From Ostrinia nubilalis (taxonomy: Eukaryota > Arthropoda > Insecta > Lepidoptera > Crambidae), in contig NC_087099.1 of assembly GCF_963855985.1 (NCBI RefSeq), positions 4,928,001 to 4,992,000 on the forward strand: a DNA stretch of 64,000 nt. The letters run 5' to 3'. This document shows, piece after piece, positions 1 to 10,922 of the stretch. The first letter of the stretch is position 1. The number at the start of each line of letters is the position of its first letter. Made by a program: the position numbers and the translations under genes. Below the pieces are notes generated by a model. The model was not told where the DNA came from and did not search any database. It saw only the letters and a program-made list of their open reading frames with translations.

Positions 1-1113
1 TGATTGTGTCAGAACCGACAGCGGGGATAATAAATGTTTTAAACAATCCAGTCTTTTTACCTGCTTGAACTCTCGGAGATGTCACTTTTGTAGCAAAAAC
101 AAGACAAGGAAATTTCGAGTTGACGCAGTAACTGGCTGGTGTAAGTATTAGTTTTATTGGCGAAGAGCCAAGATGATTCGGCGATACACTGAGGAATATA
201 AAAGGAAACATTCGTAAAAATGTCGTTCTCGAATCTCTGTTGTCTACTAAACTTGGATGAAGTTTGGTGATTTTCATTTGTTTATTGCAACTGGCCGGCT
301 ACTGTGCCGGTTTTATTAAAACTGTCGTTAGGAACTAGGAATCGTGCTATCGATGCTTAGAGCTATTGAAACGATTCTTCAAGCTAAGGGCGTGATTATG
401 CTGAGATGCCGACGCAGCGTGGAGAAGAAAATTTTATATGTACGAGTATTTGTATGATTGAAGAGTTCCATAACATATAAATTAAGGCCCCGAGCCAGTA
501 GAAAATAATATAACTTGCACCAATAATGGTTACCTATAAATCAAAGGTTTACGTATGTGTAGGTACCTGTCTCTGATGCTTCTTTTGAGGCACTCCTGTC
601 ATATTTTTTGTTACTACTGGGAGAGTCGGAACTCGGAACCCCCAAACAGAAAATATTGTCTCGTGTAAAAAATATATCAATGAGCTGGAATTTTATTAGT
701 AGTTATAGGTTTAAATGACATAAAAATAGGTAAGATGACACGTAGTCGACAGCACATTGGATTACCTACTTATTAGGTATACATTTTTATTGCATTAATG
801 TTTCTTGTTACAATGACATAAATTACTTGCTACAGTAAAAAAATAGTCACTAAAAAGGAAACATCGTTAGGGACCCTCCGATTGATGGATCAGCTAAGTG
901 ATTGATAAGTTCCTGAAATTGGCAACGAAATTGCAGATCGGCTGGAACTTGCCAAAAAAGTTTCGGCTAAATTATGGCTACTGATCTAATCCTCTAAATT
1001 CTATCACTTAAACTTTACTAGCTTGTGCCATCGGCTTTGCTCGCGTCGATTTTGGTATTAAGCATTTTGTTTACAATATTGTGGTTTAAAAGGAACCATA
1101 ATTTATTACCCTA
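1..1113. other. AT-rich noncoding DNA, no gene seen
   Basis: No open frame of note lies here. A degenerate copy of the CCCGCGGCTTCGCCCGCG-type repeat can be made out at about 1016-1056 (TAGCTTGTGCC then GGCTTTGCTCGCG). Otherwise I see only AT-rich sequence. Confidence 0.5.
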
Positions 1114-1759
1114 AAAAAACCGGCCAAGTGCGAGTCGGACTCGCGCACCGAGGGTTCCGTACCATTGATTTATGAAATTAAAATTATTATTTTTTATTTA
1201 AGTTATTAGTAACTATGAAAGATTACGCGGTAATAAGCGGTTTACGATTTACAGGTATTAAAAAAAATATACTTACTAGATCTCGTTCAAAACAATTTTC
1301 GTTGGTAGTTTTTATAGTAATGTACATCATGTTTTTTTTAGATTTTTCATTTTCTTATTTTAGAAGTTAGAGGGGGGGGGGGGGGAACCAACATTTTTCC
1401 ACGTTAGAAGCGTCTGTCACGCAAACTATTCGGTTTAGAAAAAAAATGTTTTAGAAACCTCGATATCATTTTTGAAGACCTATCCATACGTACCAATGTG
1501 TTTGATGAAAAAAATTTTTTTGAGTTTCAGTTCTAAGTATGGGGATGGGGAGCCCCCAATATTTTTTTTTTTTTTATTTTTGCATCAAAATCTTATTTCG
1601 GTTCACATAATACATCTACTTACCAAGTTTCAACAGTATAGGTAATAGCACTTATAGTTTTGGAAAAAAATGGCTGTGACATACGGACGGACAGACGGAC
1701 AGACATGACGAATCTATAAGGGTTCCGTTTTTTGCCATTTGGCTACGGAACCCTAAAAA
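1114..1759 (+). repeat. Interspersed lepidopteran repeat with AGGGTTCCGTA ends
   Basis: The segment opens with CCGGCCAAGTGCGAGTCGG, then AGGGTTCCGTA at 1151-1161, and closes with TACGGAACCCT at 1744-1754, so the outer parts are inverted. The last 40 bases also form their own hairpin (GGGTTCCGT, a TTGCCATTTGG loop, then ACGGAACCC). A GACGGACAGACGGACAGAC tract lies just before it. A 14-base G run sits at 1372-1385. I recognise this as an abundant lepidopteran repeat, but its class is uncertain. A fragment of the same family occurs at 34067-34103. Confidence 0.7.
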
Positions 1760-2213
1760 GGGGTTGTAGTTCTTAGGCTATAATAATATGACATTTTTTA
1801 TCATCCAGATGCGAAAATCCGACTCAAATTTTTACTTATTCTTAAAAAGCTGTTATTTTGACATTACGTTACGCTGTTATTTAGTTTAGTTTTTCACATA
1901 CCTAATTTGCGAGAGATGAATAGGTGTTACCTATACCAGTTATCCCAACTATTACACGTTCCTAAAAGTAAAGCTAATAAATTTCCCGTTCAAAGGGTAT
2001 AACTGCCAGCGTTTTCAATGAATTAATAATCCAACCAGCGTTTTGTTTGTGAACGAAAAGGAAACCAATCGAACGGAATTAGTTCGTTTGAATTGAAGGT
2101 CTAATTCACTAGGATCATTTGATATTATTAGGTATAATAATTATTCTCCGCAATATTAAAAGGGACACTAAATAGTAGAAAGTTAATTGAGTGATTTAAA
2201 TGAAATTGTGTAA
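1760..2213. other. AT-rich noncoding DNA
   Basis: Nothing recognised. The sequence separates the repeat at 1114-1759 from the hAT-like element at 2222. Confidence 0.5.
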
Positions 2214-3280
2214 CTAATTTGCATAGCTGGGCATTAACTCGTTAATCCGTTAATCGTTAATTAACGAAGTTAACATTTCTATTAACGGATTAACTTTTAA
2301 GTTAACTTTAAAAAATGTTAACGGACTCGTTAACTTCCGTTAAATTATCCTAAGTCCGTTAATCGTTAATCCAGTACTACTATTTACCAAAAAGATACAG
2401 CAGGCACGATGAAAAACGCTAGAAAAACACGTTCGGGCTTCCAGAACTTCCAGAACCCAAAACAACAGTTTTTGTAACCAGATCACTATTAACGACACTT
2501 TTTAGTAGGTTTTTGTGGGACAACTCTTGCAACTGAATTTAAGACCAGTTTTCCTCAACCGATTGATCTGAAATTTGGTATACTTATGTAAGTACGATGA
2601 CAATGCAATATTATGGTACAATTGAGCTGGTCTGATGATGGAGTCATGAGGTGGCCATAGGAACTCCTAAATGAAACGGCGGCATCGCATCGAATTTGGG
2701 TTCGTTAGATTTGTCTTTTCGAGCACTTTAGTACTAGATGGTGTCCAGGGTCCTGATGATGGAGTCTGGAGGTGGCCATAGGAATTCCAAAACGAAACGG
2801 TGGAAACTTATCGAGTTTGGGTTCGTTGGATTTGTCTTTTCAAGCACTTTGGTGCTAAATTGTATTGTAATTAAATCAAGGCTCTGAGATTGAGATACTA
2901 CTAAAAAGTGTAAAATAAATTATAATAATTAAAAAACTTTTTTTAAAAACAAGCTTTAATTCTGAAATGCAGTTGTACTAAAACGAAAAAAATAATTCTA
3001 CTTATGCAAGGTTCAAATAAAATTGAAAGCTTGTAGCGCAAACATAAAAGAGGAATAAATTCCATGCGCGATACAAGCTGTCGAAATTATTTGAACCCTG
3101 CATACAATTATTTTTTTCGTTTTATTATCATGTGTTAACGGATTAACGATTAACGTTAACTTGCGTTAAATCTTGCGAAATGTAACGTTTTAACGTTTAA
3201 CGAAGTTAATTTTTTTATTAACGGTTTAACGATTAACGAAGTTAACTATTTGATTAACGGTGCCCAGCTATGCTAATTTG
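2214..3280. mobile_element. hAT-like non-autonomous DNA transposon with 8-bp target duplication
   Basis: A perfect 12-bp terminal inverted repeat CATAGCTGGGCA (2222-2233; complement 3261-3272) is flanked by a perfect 8-bp duplication CTAATTTG (2214-2221 and 3273-3280). An 8-bp duplication is characteristic of hAT elements. The 1051-bp body has no transposase frame. Both subterminal zones are built from dense TTAACG/CGTTAA motifs (2235-2375 and 3135-3260). The interior holds a tandem direct repeat of about 118 bp (2629-2746, 2747-2866) and an inverted repeat (about 2982-3126). The interior at 2530-2870 is related, inverted, to 6800-7150. Confidence 0.88.
2629..2866. repeat. Two diverged tandem copies of a ~118-bp unit inside the hAT-like element
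   Basis: Both copies carry TGATGATGGAGTC, AGGTGGCCATAGGAA and TTTGGGTTCGTT in the same order. The first begins near 2629 and the second near 2747. They differ by scattered substitutions, so the duplication is not recent. Confidence 0.8.
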
Positions 3281-4019
3281 TAAAAGTAATAAATTCAAAA
3301 TACGATCGTTAAATGGGTTAGAAGACTGAAACCCATATGAAAAATGTATTTTGCGACAGTTTTTTTTACTGTAGGTAAAATTACGAAAATAATTTCAAGA
3401 CTACCTTCTGTTCATGTAGGTACCTGGAAAAATATTTGTAAGATTCCATTATAACACGTTTTCATTTTGAGAAAAACTTTCTCATTTTCATGACATGACT
3501 TGATTATTATTATGTACCTACTTCTTAAATAACATACATACCTACAAACTGTGGAAACAAACTAGCTCATCAGACTTTACAAAAAGTCAATAACAATTTT
3601 CAGTTTTAGGCATGACAACTTCCTTTTTCCGTAAAAAACATCGATGGCAACTCCAAAAATTTTTTGAACGTTTGTTTGTTTCGTTAACCTAATCAATTAC
3701 AAAAGTTTCCAAGGTTGTCTCGACAGACAAAGATTGGACAGCGCGATAATCCAAATAGATGACGATGCCAATTAAAACTTCCTCGATTTTATAATAGTCG
3801 TGTCAACAGTCGATGCTTTTAATATCGATAAATCGATTTTAATTACCTTTTATTTTGGACCACAGTCAAACCAATTTCTAAAGATATCGTTTTAACAAAA
3901 ACCTACCAACTTGACAAAATATAGTAAAAAATATTGTAGCTATAATGTTTCATTTTTTTTTCTGTACTTAACATTGGTTTATTTTAAATTACTGGCAACA
4001 TTGGCATTCGCGTAAGTAA
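3281..4019. other. AT-rich noncoding DNA upstream of the possible first exon
   Basis: No repeat or coding frame is recognised. If the 4058-4362 segment is a first exon, this would be its proximal upstream region. I see no TATA box at the expected distance from the TCAGT initiator at 4056-4060. Confidence 0.4.
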
Positions 4020-4057
4020 AATTAGTGGCGCGTGGTGCGTGGCCCTCTTTGCACTTC

Positions 4058-4362
4058 AGTGGGATACCAAGTACATAAGAAAAAAAGTTTGTGGAGTGCT
4101 ATAGCCACAATAGTGAGGTGGTGGACAAAATAAAAGTGTAGTTTGGTTGGTGTGTGAGTTTGATTGGTGAATTTCAGTTTTAATCAAGTTGTGAACTTGT
4201 GATTGTTATAAAAGAAAGTAAGACTATAATTTGCTTCGGGAAGTGCGATCTGTTCCAGCCATCTCAAGTGGCTGCGACAGGCGGCACAATAGAAGATCAA
4301 GATATCGATATCGAACAATCTACAACATTATTCTGCAGAAATCGGCGCTCACCGTCAAAAGG
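4058..4362 (+). other. Candidate 5' untranslated first exon of an unidentified host gene
   Basis: This 305-base stretch contains no ATG in any frame although the surrounding DNA is rich in ATG. It starts at an arthropod-type initiator (TCAGT, 4056-4060) and ends in a strong donor, AAAAGG followed by GTAAGAAT (intron from 4363). It is also more GC-rich than its flanks. These are the marks of a noncoding first exon before a large intron. The alternative is chance. No coding exon that it could splice to is visible in the window, so the gene cannot be named. Confidence 0.4.
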
Positions 4363-4598
4363 GTAAGAATATTAATAGGCTAATGGTATTTTATTTACGC
4401 TCACTTCATCTTGACGAGAAATAATGATGAAAATTTAAATGAACAAAATCACAAACTAAGGATGAGCCTGAAAAAATGGTGTTGTTAATATTTTTGCGGA
4501 GTTTTGGACCTTTGTTTAGGTATTTTTTATCTGTTAGTCAACAGCACACCAGATTTTAGGCACTGTTATAAAATACAACCTATTGAAGCTATAGGTAC

Positions 4599-4643
4599 AG
4601 TTCGTTCGTTTCAGCTGAATGACGTCCACAGTTGGGCAAAGAC
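4599..4643 (-). repeat. Short LINE 3'-end fragment (family B)
   Basis: TCGTTTCAGCTGAATGACG followed by TCCACAGTTGGGCAAAG is a diverged copy of the LINE family B 3' end, read on the minus strand. Confidence 0.6.
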
Positions 4644-5051
4644 TAACCATCAAAATATACACGTTCTCTCTCATGTTTGTATCACACATATTTTTATGAC
4701 GTCACTATAGTGAAAAGACTTTACAGGTGAACTTTTAGCTATCTACAAAATAGCTAAGCTAATATTTGATTTATTATGTGAGTAAAAGATGGCTGAATAA
4801 TGAGATCATAATTATTATTTGCTTTATTAATTCATAACAGCTGATGCAATACCACTGCTTCCGACCCTTCTTGTGACATTATTGCGTAGCACGTTGCTTG
4901 TTTTTGTTGCGGCCCTCAGAGCGACAATAACTAATTAATCTAACATTAAATGAAAACGTTGATTAATTACCTACTAGGCTAATGATTTGGGATTTGGTAT
5001 GAAAGGAAAATCCTATTTTCAAAACGCTGTACAGAAAAACGTAAATAGAGT
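4644..5051. other. AT-rich noncoding DNA
   Basis: Nothing recognised between the two LINE fragments. Confidence 0.5.
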
Positions 5052-5146
5052 TTTCGTTCGTTAGTTCGTTTCAGCCAAATGACGTCCACTGCTGGACAAA
5101 GGCCTCCCGTAAGGTTTTCCACAATGAACGGTCCTGCGCTGCCCGT
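5052..5146 (-). repeat. LINE 3'-end fragment (family B)
   Basis: This minus-strand copy covers the end of ORF2 (reverse of CCAGCAGTGGACGTC) and the GCTGAAACGAA tail. It is truncated after about 95 bases. Confidence 0.8.
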
Positions 5147-5691
5147 TTTACTTTAATAAATTTATTGTCACGCACCTAATTGATTGCGGTTCATTTGTCA
5201 TTACATCCTAAGACAAATATAATTCAGGTTATTCTATCTTGAATACAATTTTTAGGGATTTGACCTTATTATTCACAACTTCAGTTCTTATCCTTGAAAG
5301 TTGGGTAACAATAATGACCTGAAGGTATCTATAGAAGTTTCCACTTTTATCTCTTACTTCGATTCTAAAGAACACCTTAATTTACTACAGAATACTATAA
5401 TACGGCTGTACGAGAATTTTATAAAGCAAACAAAAGCTAAAGCATATACCTATGACATTAAAATGTTGAAAACTTAATTAAAATTATGAATGTATAATTA
5501 AAACAGTGTCGTAAAGAGAAGTGGCGATAAAATGAACTCCCCACTATAACTGGGGTGAAAGCCAGGTGACGCCAGGTGGGTGCCCTGATTAAAACCCCTA
5601 TAAATGACTATGTAAGCAGCCTAAAATATTGACAGTGAAGGATGAAAAGACAGAAATACAAATTTTTAAACGTATCGAAAACTAAGTAAAC
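5147..5691. other. AT-rich noncoding DNA
   Basis: Nothing recognised. Confidence 0.5.
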
Positions 5692-6113
5692 TTAGCCTGG
5701 GTTGCATGCATTTTACTTTAACCACACTTTAAATATATTTAAAAAGCGTCAAAAGTCTGTCAAATTCAATGTCAAGACGCAGGTTAGAGTATCTACCATC
5801 CCTATATTTTTAACATTCCACCAGCTCGCACTAAGCGTTTCGATGACTCTTTTATAATGCGAACAGCTAGGGACTGGAATCCGCTGCCTGCTGCTGTCTT
5901 TCCCGAAGACTATAATCCGGGTCTTTTCAAGGCGAGAGAGTGAATAGGCACTTACAGGGCAGATATGTACCATCCTAGACTGCATCCCCCTTAACATCAG
6001 GTGCGATTGTGGTCAAATACCTGCCTTGTTATGCATTAAAAAAAATCCATACGAAAAACACCGGATAGCTATGGTTAAAGTCACGGTTAATGTATGTAAT
6101 GTGCCACTCAGCC
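5692..6113. mobile_element. TTA-family MITE split by a LINE insertion
   Basis: The left part (5695-5772) reads GCCTGGGTTGC up to GTCTGTCAAATTC. The right part (6048-6113) resumes with ATCCATACGAAAAACACCGG and ends CACTCAGCC. Together they reconstitute one copy of the ~125-bp MITE described at 6395. The 275 bases between are a LINE 3' end. Confidence 0.75.
5773..6047 (+). mobile_element. LINE ORF2 C-terminal fragment with A-rich tail, inserted in a MITE
   Basis: The + strand from about 5840 reads RTARDWNPLPAAVFPE and then NPGLFKARE before a stop at 5939-5941. This resembles the C-terminus of non-LTR retrotransposon ORF2 proteins. A 3' UTR follows and ends in a short A tract (about 6039-6047) at the MITE junction. 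Related 3' ends occur at 23385, 26195 and 39270. Confidence 0.65.
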
Positions 6114-6394
6114 TCAAAACCTAAAACTAACTAGGATAAAGATTGTCTACTTACTATAGAACAGCTTATAAAGGGTTTGCAGTAAAACGTTACAGCCACT
6201 CAGAATATTTAATTAATAACAATAAAGGTAAATAAATTATTTTATTATTAAATAACTTATTAATTATTTGGCTGTCAATGATAATATACCTACTTTTACA
6301 TTTCCCAGGCGAAGTGCGATTCCATTCTACGTATCGTTTTACTGATTTCTGTTAATTACTGACACATACAGTAATGATGTGTAATTCCGCTAAT

Positions 6395-6517
6395 TAAGGC
6401 TGAGTTGCACCACCTAACTTTGACCGTAACTATAACGTTGACGGGTGTTTTTTGTATGGAGTTTGACAGATTTTTGACGTTTGTCAATGTTAAAGTAAGA
6501 TGGTGCAACCCAAACTA
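6395..6517. mobile_element. Palindromic ~120-bp MITE (TTA-family), copy
   Basis: The left end GGCTGAGTTGCACCACC and the right end GGTGCAACCCA are inverted. The centre reads GTATGGAGTTTGACAG. The best copies of this family are bounded by TTA/TAA, which suits PIF/Harbinger-type insertion. No coding capacity. Confidence 0.8.
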
Positions 6518-6684
6518 AGTGTTACAATTGAGAATGTTACTAGGTATGCAAAATCACTTGAAACCTATGTTACAGTTAAGCTTTTACATTTACAAATACA
6601 TTAGTTTTTATTTCATTCAAAAATACCCAGTAGTTATGATTTTATAGGCATTCAAAGTTCGCTTAAATATTGAGTCCCGCCGAC

Positions 6685-6696
6685 GGTCACGTGACC
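6685..6696. promoter_or_regulatory. Perfect 12-bp palindrome containing an E-box
   Basis: GGTCACGTGACC is a perfect palindrome centred on CACGTG, the class of site bound by bHLH factors of the USF/MITF or CLOCK type. It is a single site in noncoding DNA and function is not shown. Confidence 0.3.
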
Positions 6697-6799
6697 CCGT
6701 GTGACGTACATTCACAGCGTCCGCTCACTAGAAAACGGATATAAACATACTTAAATATTTTTTTTTGTTGTAAATACAAACTTATTATACATATTAACA

Positions 6800-7150
6800 C
6801 CCAGACCCATCACAGAAATTAAAATTGAACCAAACCCAAACTTGATGCGATTGTGTCGTTTTATTGCGAATTACCTTCCAGCTCCATCATTAGACCCCGA
6901 TTACTATATAGAATTAAAATACTCATCAATACAAAACGAACGAGCCCAAACTCGATGCATTTAAGTCGTTTTATTATAGAGTTCCTATGGCCACCTTCCA
7001 GCTCCATCATCAGATCAGCTCCATGTCATCATAATATTGCATGGTCATCCAAATCACATGTGTTTGCGAAATTTCAGCTTAATCGGTTGCCTGGAAGTGG
7101 GTCTTAATTCAGCTTGCAAGATTCCACCCATACAAATATGAGCCAGTCAC
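6800..7150 (-). repeat. Interspersed repeat related to 2530-2870, inverted
   Basis: CCTATGGCCACCTTCCAGC, TCCATCATCAGATCAGCTCC and AGTGGGTCTTAATTC correspond, reverse-complemented, to segments at about 2540-2670. TCCAGCTCCATCAT occurs twice (6879, 6999), so this copy also contains the internal tandem unit. The open frame here is a by-product of the repeat. Confidence 0.65.
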
Positions 7151-7737
7151 TGTAATATGACGTCACGCACATAAAATGGCGGGCCGGCCGCCGCCCGCAC
7201 TTTTAAAATTCAATATCTTGGAAACTAATTGACGTATCGAAATAATTCTTTCACGTGTATTTTTTATTTTTAACAGAGAATACAGAAAGCTAAAAAACAA
7301 AATTTGTGAACATTCTTCATTATGGTCCTAATTTTGTTGTGAAAGCGTGTAATAAATATTTTATTGCTTTAAATTTAAATTCTCGTCGTAAACACCAGCT
7401 TTGTAACGCTAAAACCACGAAAAAAAAGATGAAATTCTTGGCTTAAAATTTTCTATCGAGTTTTAAAGTTTTGGATAAACAGACACCCACTTCGGGAAAG
7501 TATCGGATTTACCCGTCGGGTAATTTAAGTAGGGTAGTTTTATCCGTTGAAATAAGTTTTCCAATCACCGAGGAATTAAAAATTAAAACTGTAAATTTTT
7601 GCAATACCTACATAAAGTCGAATAACATAGACACCGAGCTTTTACTATTATTGATTGCACAGTGGTTAGGACACAGAGAGTTCAATCTCTATTTGAGTCG
7701 AGCTTTTACAAAATTGTCAGTTTCATGCCTACTATTA

Positions 7738-7858
7738 TGCTGGGTTGCGCCATCTTACTTTAACTTTGACAAACGTCAAAAATCTGTCAAACTCCCATAC
7801 AAAAAAAACCGGTTATCGTTATAGTTACGGTCAGATTTTGGTGGTGCAACTCAGCCTT
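7738..7858. mobile_element. Palindromic ~120-bp MITE (TTA-family), copy
   Basis: The ends are TGCTGGGTTGCGCCATC and GTGCAACTCAGCC followed by TTA. The centre is TCTGTCAAACTCCCATAC. It lies in the opposite orientation to the copy at 6395. Confidence 0.8.
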
Positions 7859-7920
7859 AGTAATAATAAGATTAAAGTAGGTATTTATCTTGAAAAATGA
7901 TGCCATTATTAATTTAAAGT

Positions 7921-8108
7921 TCTTGAGTGGCGACCACGAGCTGGAAGACGTAGCGTGGGCAGGCCTCCCACTAGGTGGACCGACGATCTGGTGAAGGTCG
8001 CGGGAAGTACCTGGATGCAAGCGGCGCAGGACCGGTCTTTGTGGAAATCCTTGGGGGAGGCCTTTGTCCAGCAGTGGACGTCTTTCGGCTGAAACGACGA
8101 CGATTAAT
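7921..8108 (+). pseudogene. LINE ORF2 C-terminus and 3' tail (family B)
   Basis: From 7926 the + strand reads an open frame ending GEAFVQQWTSFG, with TGA at 8091-8093 and a short (ACG)n tail. Within it are GRPPTRWTDDLVKVAGSTWM and AAQDRSLWKSLGE. This is the conserved C-terminal tail of a lepidopteran non-LTR retrotransposon ORF2; the simple trinucleotide tail suits RTE-like elements. The 5' part is missing, as in most LINE insertions. It is one of the best-preserved copies in the window and serves as the reference for family B. Confidence 0.85.
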
Positions 8109-8141
8109 TTAAATGAAGGCAAAATATCATACGCTTCATAA

Positions 8142-8401
8142 AAACTGCTAGAACCTAGATCATACTACATAAATAAATTCAGGAGGCGTGGTTGTCTTGT
8201 CACGACAAGTAATATCCGTGGCCTTTACATTCCCCCACGTAACTTTTTCATTAGGAAACTAAATAATGACATCACACAATTTTCTGGTGGCACTGCGGTA
8301 ACAGACAGACTGGCTAACTTTGCAAAAGAACTGCTAACAACCTTCGTGGTGGACACTAAAGTTGACATATTGAGTTTGCACAAAAGATTTCGGGGGAATT
8401 A
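8142..8401 (+). CDS. Unrecognised open frame, possible broken transposase or gene remnant
   Basis: A frame with no ATG runs from the stop at 8139 to TAA at 8399-8401, about 86 codons. It reads RRRGCLVTTSNIRGLYIPP, then NFFIRKLNNDITQF, DRLANFAKELLTTF and ILSLHKRFRGN. The composition (helical segments, basic C-terminus) looks protein-like rather than random, and the stretch has fewer A/T runs than its flanks. I do not recognise a family. It directly follows a LINE fragment, so it may be the C-terminal tail of another mobile element's protein. Chance is a real alternative. Confidence 0.3.
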
Positions 8402-8729
8402 ATGGAAAAGGCCATATCTGATCGAATTACGAATGGGCTAATTCATTTTGCGGAATTGGCCAGCAATATTATAGTTAATGTTAATTTTAATTTGCGTCTT
8501 AATAATTACATGTCACATTAAAGGGTTTAATTTCTAATATTAAATTGACACACCGTTAGATAATAATATTACAAGCACTTTAAAACTTATAAAATTAATA
8601 AAAAAGTCATTAAACTCATTTTATTTTTGCAAGTAAACTTTTAAAAACACTTTTACACGTTCCAACAATAGGTAACCCTACCACTGCTTTGGAACAATAA
8701 ATAGGCCAGCGAAATGTCTTTCTTTTTTA
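8402..8729. other. AT-rich noncoding DNA
   Basis: Nothing recognised. Confidence 0.5.
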
Positions 8730-8906
8730 ACCCTAAACTCCACGGTCCACGGGCAGTCGCTGGTTTGAATTTTTAAACAGTTTTTCTTCTAGTGACTTAC
8801 CACTATCAATGTTTTATTAATAAACTAAACACTAAATCAACAAAAAAGTCAGTGGAAGAAAAAGTATTTAAAAATTCAAACCATCGACTTGGTCCGTGGA
8901 CCAAGC
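8730..8906. repeat. Inverted repeat, probable small MITE
   Basis: The left arm (CGGTCCACGGG, GGTTTGAATTTTTAAA, TTTTTCTTC) recurs inverted at 8853-8906 (GAAGAAAAAG, TTTAAAAATTCAAACC, CCGTGGACC). Arms are about 50-60 bp with some mismatches around a ~60-bp spacer. No clear target duplication was found. Confidence 0.6.
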
Positions 8907-9330
8907 TAAAAGTGGGCCAAGTCACTGGAAGACTTTTTCCTTGGCTTTTCCTTTTGTTTAATAAATATTGTGTTCTATCGCATACATCCTGTTGACTGCA
9001 CTAAAACCATTTGCCAGTAAGCCAACTCATTTTCACAGTACCCTATCGAGATAAAAGGATTTCTCCCCGACAGTATCTTGAAAGGAAAAATAATAAAGAC
9101 TAATGAGAAACTTAGAGCCGTGCTCAGTGGCATTAAGTCGTTCAGATAGTCATCGTTAATCAAACCTTGGACCTTACTAAGGTAACTTTAGGGTATATTT
9201 TTATATTGGAAACGATATAAATATCGATGTGTGCAGAAAACTCATTTGATATATCTTAGTCTGCAAACAAAAGGTTCGAGTAACATCTTATCATATAGGT
9301 ACATGTACATAATATACGTAGTATTAAAGG
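8907..9330. other. AT-rich noncoding DNA
   Basis: Nothing recognised. Confidence 0.5.
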
Positions 9331-9339
9331 TTACTTATA

Positions 9340-9440
9340 AACAATGTTTCATCACCTATGTTTATGGACTGTTTATAAACTGTTTACAGAGATGATGAAA
9401 CATTGTTTATGAACAGTTTATAAACAGTGTTTATCAACAA
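9340..9440. repeat. Nested inverted and direct repeats of GTTTATAAAC and AAACAATGTTTCATCA
   Basis: AAACAATGTTTCATCA near 9341 is mirrored by TGATGAAACATTGTTT near 9393. GTTTATAAACTG-like units recur around 9370-9432. The stretch can fold into a hairpin. Confidence 0.6.
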
Positions 9441-10125
9441 ATGTTGCCTAATGAATACATGCTAAACCAAAAACCTGGGGGTCAAAGAAGCTCTTCTGGT
9501 ACAGAGGTAGCGAATATTTGGTTAAGATGGTCTTAGTCACAGATACCATGATATTATGAAATTGATTACTTTAGGTTTTCCATGTTATATTGACTTGAGA
9601 AATGTTGGGTTTCTTATACAAACACTCATTCCCAAACTTCCACTTCAAGTATTTGTTTACCACAAGGGGTCAAATCATAGAGAAGGACAATGTTTGTCCT
9701 TTGACCTTGACCTTTTTCATCTTACCTTCGTATTTACATGTTAGAATAAGTTTGGCACATTGACAGTATCTCAGCATGGGAAAAATAATAATATGTTGAA
9801 ATGACAATATTATTCTGCAGTTAATATAATATCTGACGATTGAAAAATTTGCCTTATACTTAGGTAGGCACTATAGACTTAGATTTAATATCTGATAATT
9901 ATAATACATCACAATTTACAAAATTTATTTTCCACACTAAAACCATTAGTAGAATCCAAAGCAATTTATATTGTTCGTTTAAAATCCCGAGTTCGTGAGA
10001 AACTTTTCCGCCATTTCATTTCATAACTGCTAAGGAAAATAAATAAGTTAAAAGGCGAGAAGTGAAAACTATTGGCTAAAATTGGTATAACACCGTTAGC
10101 TAGATTTATAGGTTGTTCTAATTTT
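9441..10125. other. AT-rich noncoding DNA
   Basis: Nothing recognised. Confidence 0.5.
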
Positions 10126-10226
10126 AACTGACTTAAAAAAAGAAGGTTCTCAATTCGACTGTATGTTTTTTTTTGTATGTATGTTACCACAGAGCTCCAT
10201 CGATTATGTACCGATTTCCAAAATTC
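10126..10226 (+). repeat. Fragment of the ACCGACTTCAAAAAA repeat family
   Basis: ACTGACTTAAAAAAAGAAGG, then TTCTCAATTCGACTGTATG, match my memory of a widespread lepidopteran repeat that starts ACCGACTTCAAAAAAGGAGG. Other parts of this family lie at 40343 and, inverted, at 44140-44556. Confidence 0.55.
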
Positions 10227-10244
10227 TTGTGTCCCAAAGACTAA

Positions 10245-10362
10245 TCGTTCGTTTCAACGTCCATTGCTAGACAAAGGGCTCTCCCACGGGTTTTTAAGAC
10301 GACCGGTCCTGCGCCGCCGCATCCAGGTGCTTCCAGCAAACTTCACCAGAATTTGGGTCCAT
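10245..10362 (-). repeat. LINE 3'-end fragment (family B)
   Basis: Minus-strand copy of the family B ORF2 C-terminus (GACCGGTCCTGCGCCGC, CATCCAGGTGCTTCCAG). It is diverged and truncated. Confidence 0.8.
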
Positions 10363-10922
10363 CAAATTTGTAAATTTTTAAAATTTGTAAATATGTAATT
10401 TGTAAAACGCTTTCAGCTCTGATATTAATTTCTAATGAAATTAGAGAATACGAAGCTTCTTGTAACCAAAAATTCTTTGAACTGGCATACATACTATCTG
10501 GATACAGTTATTAGATATTGCTTACACCAAACATTACCTAATAAAAATTCGGTAAAAAAGATTATCTTATTTCGTCTTAGCTAGAATTTACTTATTTTAA
10601 TGAAATTCTAATTCTGATTAATACTGAAAATAGTTTAGCTAATAATATTACCTTGTACAGAAATCCAGTACCAAGGAAAGTAAATATTCAAACTTCCATA
10701 GAGATAGTAGTCTGTACCTAGCTATTATGCAAAATTGGATTCATCTAATGGAAAATCTCAAACTTACATATTTTGCTGGTTAAAGTATAAAGTTTGGAGT
10801 TAAACGTGAAATCCTAAATTGCGAAATGGAATAGCTTTGTAAGCAAAATACGTGTTTGCTGCAAGTTTTTCCATGAGTTGAACATTTTGCAGGTACGTAA
10901 TGGAGTAGTATAAAATATACAT
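10363..10922. other. AT-rich noncoding DNA
   Basis: Nothing recognised. Confidence 0.5.

Noticed and set aside
1372..1385. G14 run as a regulatory quadruplex
   Set aside because: A single homopolymer inside a repeat, prone to sequencing length error; no further G tracts nearby.
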